From Polaromonas sp. JS666 (GTDB taxonomy: Bacteria; Pseudomonadota; Gammaproteobacteria; Burkholderiales; Burkholderiaceae_C), in the NCBI RefSeq assembly GCF_900103405.1, contig NZ_FNHX01000005.1, forward strand, positions 455,462-519,461: a DNA stretch of 64,000 nucleotides. Reading direction: 5' to 3'. Within the stretch, counting starts at the first letter, position 1. Every line of letters begins with the position of its first letter. The notes beneath the pieces are model-generated. The model was not told the DNA's origin, searched no databases, and saw only the letters and a list, made by a program, of their open reading frames with translations. Of the stretch, positions 8,229 through 15,459 are shown piece after piece. The translations under genes and the position numbers were made by a program.

Positions 8229-9914
8229 TCAATGCGCCGCGAGGTTGACCACGCGGCCGACCTCTTCGACCGTGGTGTGGCCGGCCAGCACGTAGCGGAT
8301 CGCATCGTCGCGCAGCGAGGTGAAACCCTCGGCGCGCGCATGGCGCGCGAGCTCGATGTGGCTGGCGTGCTTGGCCACCAGGTGATCCAGGGTTTCGTCG
8401 AAACACAGCACTTCCATGAGCAGCACCCGGCCCAGGAAGCCGCGCTGGCTGCAATGCGCGCAGCCCGCGGACTGGTACAGGGGGTGCTCGTCGTCGGGCA
8501 GCTCGAGCAGGATTTTTTCGTGCGCGGTGGGCGGGCGGCGCGTCTTGCAGTGCGGGCACAGGCGCCGCGCCAGGCGCTGGCCTATCACGCCTATCATGTT
8601 GCCCGCCAGGATTTCGGCCGACACGCCGATGTCGCGCAAGCGCTGCACTGCGCCCAGGGCCGAGTTGGTGTGCAGTGTCGCGAACACCTGGTGGCCCGTC
8701 ATGGCGGCGCGAAAAGCCATTTCGGCCGTTTCCGAGTCGCGGATCTCACCGACCAGGATCACGTCCGGGTCTTGCCGCATCAGGGCACGCACGCCTTCGG
8801 CAAAACCAATCTTGTCGGTCACCTGGGTCTGGCGTATCAGCGGCAGGGGGTATTCGATGGGGTCTTCCAGCGTCATGACGTTGACCGCTTCGGTGCTGAT
8901 CTCGGCCAGCATGGAATACAGCGTGGTGGTCTTGCCGCTGCCGGTGGGGCCGGTCACCAGCACAATGCCCTCGGGCCGGTTCATCAGCGAGTGCAGCCTG
9001 TCCATGACGGTTTGGGTCAGCTGAAGCCGCTCCAGCGGGACTATGCTGCGGCGCCGGTCCAGCAGGCGCAGCACGATGTTCTCGCCATGGGCCGTGGGCA
9101 GGCAGGCGGCGCGAAAGTCGATGCGGCTCGCGCCCACCTCCATGGAGAAGCGGCCGTCCTGCGCGGCCCGGCTTTCGGCGATGTTCATGCCGGCCATGAC
9201 CTTGAGCTTGACCGCCAGGGCCGGCCACATCGAGGCATGCAGCAGGTGCGCCTGCACCAGCACGCCATCCACGCGGTTGCGCACGCGCAGCAGATGTTCG
9301 TCGGGCTCGAAGTGGATGTCCGAGGCGAGGCTGTCGTAGGCGTTGTGGACGATGGCTTCGATCAGCTTGTCCACCGGCGGCTCTTTGCCGCTGGCGGCGA
9401 GCAGGGCGTCCACGTTGGGGCGTTCGCCGTAGACGCGGTCGATCTCGCGTACCAGCTCGTCCGGTGTCGCCAATGCCAGGCGCACACGGGGCACGCCCTT
9501 GGCGCGCAGGTGGGCGCTGATCTGGTCCAGCGCCACCAGGTTGTCGGTTTCGTCGACGGCCAGCAGCAGCTCGCCCTGGGCCGTCATCTCCACCGGCAAG
9601 ACGCCGTGCTTGCGCGCCAAGGGTGCGGCCAGCAGTTGCAGCACGGTGGGGTCGGGGCGCCGGGTCAGCAGGTCGACTTCGGGCAACTGGTGCAGCTGCG
9701 CGCGCAAGGCACGCAGCTCGAGTTCGCCCACAAAACCCAAACCGGCCAGTTGGGCATGCAGGCTGCCACCGCGCAGGCGTTTTTCGGCCAGGGCGATGGC
9801 CAGCTGGGAGGACGAAAGGCGCCGCTGCTGGAGCAGGGCTTCGGCCAGCTCACGCTCCGCCTTGCGCATGGCCACCGGCTGGTCCTGCTGGTGGGGTGGG
9901 GGTGCCAAGGACAT
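8229..9914 (-). CDS. Type II secretion / type IV pilus assembly ATPase (GspE/MshE family)
   Basis: This hexameric cytoplasmic ATPase drives filament polymerisation. The 561 residues carry an N-terminal GspE_N-type domain (about 20-165) and the secretion-ATPase core: Walker A GPTGSGKT (322-329), Asp box MTLEDPIEY (347-355), Walker B DVILVGEIRD (384-393) and His box TGHQVFATLHTN (406-417). A tetracysteine zinc element follows (CPHC at 453-456 and CAHC at 485-488). The zinc element and N domain mark an assembly rather than a retraction ATPase. No PilT-like partner is encoded in the window. Confidence 0.95.
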   Translation of the reverse strand: MSLAPPPHQQDQPVAMRKAERELAEALLQQRRLSSSQLAIALAEKRLRGGSLHAQLAGLGFVGELELRALRAQLHQLPEVDLLTRRPDPTVLQLLAAPLARKHGVLPVEMTAQGELLLAVDETDNLVALDQISAHLRAKGVPRVRLALATPDELVREIDRVYGERPNVDALLAASGKEPPVDKLIEAIVHNAYDSLASDIHFEPDEHLLRVRNRVDGVLVQAHLLHASMWPALAVKLKVMAGMNIAESRAAQDGRFSMEVGASRIDFRAACLPTAHGENIVLRLLDRRRSIVPLERLQLTQTVMDRLHSLMNRPEGIVLVTGPTGSGKTTTLYSMLAEISTEAVNVMTLEDPIEYPLPLIRQTQVTDKIGFAEGVRALMRQDPDVILVGEIRDSETAEMAFRAAMTGHQVFATLHTNSALGAVQRLRDIGVSAEILAGNMIGVIGQRLARRLCPHCKTRRPPTAHEKILLELPDDEHPLYQSAGCAHCSQRGFLGRVLLMEVLCFDETLDHLVAKHASHIELARHARAEGFTSLRDDAIRYVLAGHTTVEEVGRVVNLAAH

Positions 9915-9933
9915 GGGCGGCTACTGTTTGAGT

Positions 9934-10659
9934 TCAGGAGGCCGGCGCGGCTAGCGCGCGCAGGCGGTTGCGCACCGCTTCCTGGTTAAAGGCGGCGGGC
10001 TGGCGGTAGGAAAGGTTCAGGGCCTTGACATAAGCCCGCATGGCCTCGGGTCCCTGGCCCAGGCGGTCCAGCGCCAGCGCGAAGTTGTAGAGGTAATCGG
10101 GCTGGCCGGGCTCCAGTGCCGCCGCGCGCTCGAAAGACAGGCGCGCCTCGCCCCAGCGGCCTTGCTCGGCATGGATCACGCCTAGCGCGAAATGCAAGGG
10201 GGCGTTGCGTTCACTGCGCTCGGCCAGCAGCTTGAAACGGGCGGTCGCATCGCCGGGAATGCCGCCTCCCACCAGGTATTGCGCGGCCAGTGCTTCGGCA
10301 TCGCGCGGGTACAGCTCGAGCAGGCGGCGTAGCGCGGCCTGCGCACCCTGGTGGTCTTCCAGCCCTTCCTGGCTCCAGGCCAGGCCTATCAAGGCATCGC
10401 GCAAGGCACCGTCGCGCTTCAAGGCCTGCTCATAGGCGCTTCGTGCTTCACCGTAACGTCCGGCTTGCAGGGCTTCATAGCCGCGTTTGACGTCGGCGTC
10501 CACCACGGGTGCGGGCTTGCGGCGGGTGATGCGGATGTCCGGCTCGCGCGATACGGCCGCGGCCTGGGCTGGCGCGGCGGCATTTGGCTTGGCTTGGCCC
10601 CACGCCAGGGGAGCGGCGCACAGCAGCAGGAGGGGCAGGAGGCTAAGGGAGGGCTTCAT
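9934..10659 (-). CDS. Exported TPR protein, MshN-like
   Basis: The 241-residue product has a Sec signal peptide (MKPSLSLLPLLLLCAAPLAW, cleavage near GQA|K), a short charged linker with RITRRKPAP, and then at least four tetratricopeptide repeats. Examples are GYEALQAGRYGEARSAYEQA and FALGVIHAEQGRWGEARLSF. TPR proteins in pilus clusters (PilF, MshN) assist secretin assembly or anchoring. It sits between secretin and ATPase genes with gaps of 13 and 19 nt, as mshN lies between mshL/M and mshE in MSHA loci. A secretin-pilotin role is inference. Confidence 0.8.
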   Translation of the reverse strand: MKPSLSLLPLLLLCAAPLAWGQAKPNAAAPAQAAAVSREPDIRITRRKPAPVVDADVKRGYEALQAGRYGEARSAYEQALKRDGALRDALIGLAWSQEGLEDHQGAQAALRRLLELYPRDAEALAAQYLVGGGIPGDATARFKLLAERSERNAPLHFALGVIHAEQGRWGEARLSFERAAALEPGQPDYLYNFALALDRLGQGPEAMRAYVKALNLSYRQPAAFNQEAVRNRLRALAAPAS

Positions 10660-10672
10660 GGGCTTTGTCGAG

Positions 10673-12574
10673 TTAGCGGGATGGCGGCGTTTCCAGCGGC
10701 TTTCGGCCCATGGCCTCCGGCGCCGCGTCCTTGAAGAAGCCGGACGTGGGCAGCAGCGGTTTAAAGGCCTTGTAGTCGCCGTTCAGCGAGGCATCGCCCA
10801 CCACCACGGGCCGCAGAAATACCACCAGCTCGGTCTTGCTGCGCGTCTGCTGCTTTTGCTTGAAGGCCTCGCCCAGCAGCGGGATGCGGCTAAGGCCGGG
10901 CACCGCGTCTTCGCCGTCATTGCTCGCGTCCTGCATCAGGCCGCCCAGTACAGCGATCTCGCCGCTTTGCACGCGCAGCACGGATTCGAGTTCGCGCGAC
11001 TGCACCACCGGAATGCGGTTGACGATGGGTGGGGTCGCCGTCAGCAGCGCGGGGTTGGGGTCTATGATTTCGCGCACCACGCGGCTGATGGTGGGTCGTA
11101 CGTTGAGCGTGACTTCTCCGCTCTCGGCTACCTGCGGCGTCACGGTCATCACAAAACCCACGGGCACCGAATTGAGGTTGGAGGTGTAGGTGGGGGGCGA
11201 AGTCTCAACCAGCTGCCCGGTAGTACTGAGCGTGCGCACGGCCGGCGTGAAACCGATGGTGACGTAGACATAGTTGTCCACCACCTTGAGGGCGGCCGTT
11301 TGGTTGTTGAGCACCGATACCTTGGGGCTGGACAGTACCCGCGTCTGGCCGAAGGATTCGAGCAGCGAAATAATGCCACTCCAGTCACCGCTGCCGCTGG
11401 TGTAACTCATGCGCAGCAGCGAGGCATCCTGCGTGCCGGAAAACGAGCCCGTGCCCGAGGGTAACATCTGAAAACTCAGGCCGCGCAGCAGCCCTCCCTG
11501 CACCACTTTTTGCCAGTTGACGCCTTGCTGGGAGGCATTGGACAGCGTGACTTCAACAATGGTGGCCTCAATCAGCACCTGGCGCCGCGCGCTGGCACTG
11601 ATTCTGTCAAGGAATTGCCGGAACTGCTCGTGGCCGCGTGATGTGGTGTAGACCGACAACTGGCCGGTTTCGCGGTTGACCACGATGTTGTTGGCGCTGG
11701 AACCGGAGCTTGCCGTAGCGTTTCCGGACGCGCCAGCCGAAGACGCTGAACCGCTGCCGCATTCGACTTTGTCCGCGGTGTCTTTTGTCCCGAGCACTTG
11801 CTTGAGGACATCGGACGTTTCGTTGGTGGCTGATCGGGTCGTGGCGGTACCGGTGGCGGAAACGCTGGCCGGCGCGGCGCGCGTAAGCTCCATTGCGATG
11901 CGCAGCCTGTCGTCGCGTTCTCGGTCGCGGTCCTGCTTCTGGGCCGCGTCTTCTCTTTGCTTGAACTCCAGGTTGGCCGCACCGATGATCAGGCAGGCAT
12001 TGTTGATCAGTGTGTCCCAGAACTGATTGTCGGCGGCATTGCTGATGTTGGCGTTCGACGAGCCTGCGGTGGTTCCATTGTTGAGTTGGGAAGATACGGA
12101 AGTCTGGCTGGACGATTGTCGCTTCAGGTTCACATAGTCCACCGCATAGTGGGCCAGGTAGGGCGTGTCGCGCTGCAGGCGCACCGTGTTGCCCGTCATT
12201 TCATAACGCAGCTCGGCCTGCTGCGCGATGCGTTCAAACAACTGGGGCAGGGTCTGGTCGGTGGCATTGAGGGTGACCTGGCCGGCCACCGAGGGCGCGA
12301 TGTCCACGTTGAGCCGGTTGTCGCGCGCCAGCGCGAACAGCAGGGTTTTGACCGGCACCTCGCTGACCACCACACTGAACAGTTCCTGCTGCGCCTGTGG
12401 CTGGGGCGCCGCCGGCAGCGCCGGCAGGCGCACGGGCCGCAGCGCCGTTGGGGCTGCGGGTGCCTTGGCCAGTTCGGCCATGCCTATGTGCTGCTGGCTG
12501 GCGGGTGGCGGCGGCACCGCGCAGCCGGCCAGCAGTGCGGCGGCAAAGCCGCTTATGGCGCGGACAGGGTTCAT
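10673..12574 (-). CDS. Outer-membrane secretin, lipoprotein (MshL/PilQ-like)
   Basis: The secretin forms the outer-membrane gated pore of the filament machine. The start at 12574 is preferred because an AGGA ribosome site lies 7 nt upstream and the product then begins with a lipoprotein signal ending LLAG|C; an upstream in-frame ATG at 12667 lacks this logic. The 633-residue protein has an N-terminal STN-like domain (LFALARDNRLNVDI), a Ser/Asn-rich low-complexity insert and an N1-type domain (VVNRETGQLSVYTT). The C-terminal secretin core carries the VPGLSRIPLLGEAF signature and a terminal beta-lip region (TELVVFLRPVVV). Confidence 0.92.
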   Translation of the reverse strand: MNPVRAISGFAAALLAGCAVPPPPASQQHIGMAELAKAPAAPTALRPVRLPALPAAPQPQAQQELFSVVVSEVPVKTLLFALARDNRLNVDIAPSVAGQVTLNATDQTLPQLFERIAQQAELRYEMTGNTVRLQRDTPYLAHYAVDYVNLKRQSSSQTSVSSQLNNGTTAGSSNANISNAADNQFWDTLINNACLIIGAANLEFKQREDAAQKQDRDRERDDRLRIAMELTRAAPASVSATGTATTRSATNETSDVLKQVLGTKDTADKVECGSGSASSAGASGNATASSGSSANNIVVNRETGQLSVYTTSRGHEQFRQFLDRISASARRQVLIEATIVEVTLSNASQQGVNWQKVVQGGLLRGLSFQMLPSGTGSFSGTQDASLLRMSYTSGSGDWSGIISLLESFGQTRVLSSPKVSVLNNQTAALKVVDNYVYVTIGFTPAVRTLSTTGQLVETSPPTYTSNLNSVPVGFVMTVTPQVAESGEVTLNVRPTISRVVREIIDPNPALLTATPPIVNRIPVVQSRELESVLRVQSGEIAVLGGLMQDASNDGEDAVPGLSRIPLLGEAFKQKQQTRSKTELVVFLRPVVVGDASLNGDYKAFKPLLPTSGFFKDAAPEAMGRKPLETPPSR

Positions 12575-12593
12575 TGGGACATCCTGCAGAAAA

Positions 12594-13334
12594 TCAAAGC
12601 AGCCAGGCACCCTGGCAATTAGCCTGGCTGGGGTTGGCCCATAAGCCATCGGCAGGAGTGGCGCCAACTGGAGGGGGAACGGGAACGGGCGCGCAAATTG
12701 CGCCAGTTGCGGTCGTACCTGCCGTCTCGAAAAACCGGAGCTGACCGTTTCCGGGCACTCCGTCGTCGGCTTTTCGATCCACTTCGGCCAGAACTTGTGA
12801 GGGGACGGTTTCTCCTGTCGTGAGAATCAGGCGGTTAAGGCCTGCATTCGTATCAAGCCAGCCACCGTTGATTGCGTTGACGCTGGCGACGAAACCGGCG
12901 CTGACGAGACCGCCGTACACATTGGTGGGGCTATTGGCGATGGTGGCCGCACCATTGCCGAGTACAGTCATACATGCACCGCAGGAAAGAAAACCCGCAG
13001 CCGTGAGATTCTGAAAAAAGAGAATGCCTTCGGAACCCCATGTGATGACTCCAGTCCCTGGATTGACAGCCGAAGCCACTGCACCATTTCCCACGGTTGC
13101 GGCTTGGGCCCCCGTCAAATCACCCGGTAGCATGCGATAGCGGTCCATAAAACCGATATAGGCCGTCTGGATAGCCGACTTCTGGTCAATGATGTTGCGC
13201 ACGCGCGCCGACTGGATCAGCTCCTGGCCGCGCAGGATGCCGCCTATGAGCAGGCCGACGATCATCAGCACGATGGCGATTTCGACGAGGGTGAAGCCGC
13301 CTTGGCGGCGGGTATTGGATGAACAATGTTTCAT
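12594..13334 (-). CDS. Prepilin, probable major subunit of the filament
   Basis: This 246-residue type IV prepilin-like protein reads MKHCSSNTRRQGG|FTLVEIAIVLM with Gly(-1), Phe(+1) and Glu(+5), followed by the hydrophobic N-terminal helix (VGLLIGGILRGQELI). The globular domain has the YRMLPGDLTGAQA segment seen in many beta-proteobacterial pilins, and cysteines (FLSCGACM, AICAP, ANCQG) able to form disulfide loops. The start at 13334 is chosen because an AGGAG site lies about 8 nt upstream; longer in-frame starts have no signal. It is promoter-proximal to the machine genes, 127 nt after the FimV-like gene. Whether it is the major pilin is inferred. Confidence 0.85.
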   Translation of the reverse strand: MKHCSSNTRRQGGFTLVEIAIVLMIVGLLIGGILRGQELIQSARVRNIIDQKSAIQTAYIGFMDRYRMLPGDLTGAQAATVGNGAVASAVNPGTGVITWGSEGILFFQNLTAAGFLSCGACMTVLGNGAATIANSPTNVYGGLVSAGFVASVNAINGGWLDTNAGLNRLILTTGETVPSQVLAEVDRKADDGVPGNGQLRFFETAGTTATGAICAPVPVPPPVGATPADGLWANPSQANCQGAWLL

Positions 13335-13461
13335 GATGCTTGGCTCCTGTTGATGTTGGCGATGGCAAGGGAACTGAGGGGGAAACCAGAAAGAGAAGGC
13401 GAGGCCAGGCGGCGGCCGGGCGGGCCGCAGGCCTGAGTGAGACAAGGAGGAGGGGCGCAGC

Positions 13462-15012
13462 TCATGCGGGGCGTGCTCCATAGGCCGTGGCCATGCGCAG
13501 CGCGTCGTCGACGGCGCTGCTGGCGCTGCTGGGCACGGTCGGTTTCTGGTGGTCCGGTGGCGCCGCCTGCGTCGCAGGCGATACAGGCCGCTCCTGGGGC
13601 GGGGGCTGGAGTATGGCTGACTGGTAAAGCGGATTGGCGGGGTCCAACTCGTGGCCGAGGACCAGTACGCGGTCCCACAGTTCGCCGGTTTCGCCGGTGA
13701 GCTTTTTGATCAGGGGCATGCGCCGCGCAAGGCCGGCACTGTCGCCTTGGGCGCACAGCACACGCGCCTGGAGGAACCAGGCCTCATGGTTGCGCGGGTT
13801 CTCGCGAAGCACCGTGTCCAGCTGCTGTTGTGCGTCGCCGAAGCGGCCAACGACAAACAGCGCGCGGGCTTCTTCCAAGCGGGATGCATCCGCGCGTACC
13901 GGCGCCTGCCGTTGCTGCGTGTAGTCGCTGTAGGCGCGTTCGGCTTCGTCCGGGCTGAGTTCGAAGACCGAGCCCGCAGCGCCCACGCTGTCGGTGAATT
14001 CGGGGCGGCGACGTGCAAGCCAGAAACGCAGGGCCCAGACGGTGAACAGCGGTATGGTGAGCCCCGCGAGCACCCAGGGCCAGATGGATGCAGAGGTGCG
14101 TTGGACGGGATGGGCAGGCTTTTGGGGTGGGAGGGGTGCGGCCTTGGGTGCCGGCGCGACGGCCGATGAGACTGCTGCGGAAGCCGCGACAGGTGCGGGG
14201 GCCGGCGGCGTCGCGGCCGCGACCTGGTCGGCAAGTTCGCGCATTTGCCGTGCGTTGAGTTCCAGCTCCCGCATGCGTGCCTGCTGGTCGGCCTCGCGGC
14301 GCTCCTGCGCGATGCGGTCGGCCTGGGCGGATCTGGCTTTGGCAAGCCGCAGGCGGTCTTGTTTGGGTTGCGAAGAGGATGGCTTGCCGTTTCGCGCCGA
14401 GACCACGCCGGCATGCTCGCGATTCTTGAAGGGAAAGCGCAGCGCCGTTTCGAACGTCATGCCTTTGAGCAGGCCGGGTCGCGTTGCATCGGCCGCCGGG
14501 GTGAGGTCAGGGCTGTTGGGAGCAGGCTCAGCGATGCTGTCCGCCGGCGGCGCGCTTATCGCAGGGACCGGGACTGCGGCAACTTCTGCTGTATCCCTGG
14601 GCTGGGTCGGGGCATCCAGCATCAGCACATAAAGCTGCTGGCTGCTGCCGGTGGGCCAGGAAAATTCCAGCACCAGTTCGACCATCTGTGTCTGCGCCGC
14701 CTGCGGAGCCTGCAGCAGCAGCGCGGCGCGCCTGCGCAGGCCCTGCGCCTGCAACAAAGAGACTTGCGCATTGCCCAGCCAGGTCGGGTAGGCGATGCCG
14801 TTTTCACGGAATGCCTGCTCGGAGGCCAGCTTGACCTGCAGGCCGGGCTGCATCTCCGAGGCGAGTTCAATCTCCACGCGCAGCGGCTGGGCCGGGCTGG
14901 ACAGCAGCGTGGCGTCCCCGAGGCTGACCGCGCCGCAAGGCAGGGCGCAACCCACCAGTGCGGCAAGCATCATGCGGATCAGGAGGCGGGAGCGATGCGT
15001 GAAATGGGCCAA
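13462..15012 (-). CDS. FimV-like peptidoglycan-associated assembly protein
   Basis: The protein has the FimV N-terminal pattern after a signal peptide: VSLGDATLLSSPAQPLRVEI, then an exported domain, a Pro/Ala-rich low-complexity and coiled-coil stretch (RRLAKARSAQADRIAQERRE), one membrane helix (WVLAGLTIPLFTVWALRFWL) and a C-terminal TPR-like domain (ARALFVVGRFGDAQQQLDTV). FimV/TspA proteins promote secretin multimerisation and polar pilus assembly. The start is uncertain: TTG at 15012, ATG at 14973 and longer ATG/ATA-region starts up to 15333 are all open, and none has a strong ribosome site. It is the first gene of the cluster. Confidence 0.78.
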   Translation of the reverse strand: MAHFTHRSRLLIRMMLAALVGCALPCGAVSLGDATLLSSPAQPLRVEIELASEMQPGLQVKLASEQAFRENGIAYPTWLGNAQVSLLQAQGLRRRAALLLQAPQAAQTQMVELVLEFSWPTGSSQQLYVLMLDAPTQPRDTAEVAAVPVPAISAPPADSIAEPAPNSPDLTPAADATRPGLLKGMTFETALRFPFKNREHAGVVSARNGKPSSSQPKQDRLRLAKARSAQADRIAQERREADQQARMRELELNARQMRELADQVAAATPPAPAPVAASAAVSSAVAPAPKAAPLPPQKPAHPVQRTSASIWPWVLAGLTIPLFTVWALRFWLARRRPEFTDSVGAAGSVFELSPDEAERAYSDYTQQRQAPVRADASRLEEARALFVVGRFGDAQQQLDTVLRENPRNHEAWFLQARVLCAQGDSAGLARRMPLIKKLTGETGELWDRVLVLGHELDPANPLYQSAILQPPPQERPVSPATQAAPPDHQKPTVPSSASSAVDDALRMATAYGARPA

Positions 15013-15459
15013 GCCATGGCCATCGTTTTGGAATGAAACACCAGTGTCGAACGCAAGGCGCCTGGGCCAGTGCCGGGACATCATCAGGGCGGCCGCCATG
15101 GCCGCCGAGCACTGAAGCTCGATGGCGACGCTGTGGGTATAGCCACTGATGTTTCCCATGATCATGTGAAGGAGCTTGCGCGGAAAGCGTGTTTGTTCGC
15201 GATACAGAATGTTTTGAAGCTTACTGAGCGCACCCTTCGAAGAGAGGAGAGATGGTCTTTGTGCGGACAATCTTTGTGGGATGTTCTGGTTTCTTTTGTT
15301 TGCGTTCACGAATCCTGTGCGAGGCGCGAGCATTCGTCGCGGGCAGGCGTAGGCCCGCGCGAAGTCACGAAGCAGGGGTGATGTGTGAAAGCGTGCCCTG
15401 GGGGCACGCTGGAGCCGGGGCCGGTGCGGCCCGGCCGCCCAGCTGACCGGCTAAGAACC
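15013..15459. other. Intergenic stretch between the FimV-like gene and aceE
   Basis: About 450 bases hold no supported gene. The part up to about 15333 is open in the frame of the FimV-like gene but codes for nothing like a signal peptide. The promoter of the filament run must lie here or inside this extension, yet I see no convincing -35/-10 pair. The only clear structure is the hairpin at 15390-15410, described separately. Confidence 0.5.
15390..15410 (-). terminator. Possible aceE terminator hairpin
   Basis: A perfect 9-bp stem (AGCGTGCCC / GGGCACGCT) with a 3-nt loop lies about 50 nt after the aceE stop. On the minus strand it is followed by only three T residues, so it is a weak intrinsic terminator at best. 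Confidence 0.4.

Noticed and set aside
8094..9989. A 631-codon plus-strand frame opposite the GspE gene
   Set aside because: The complementary strand encodes all GspE motifs in order; the plus frame has no recognisable feature.
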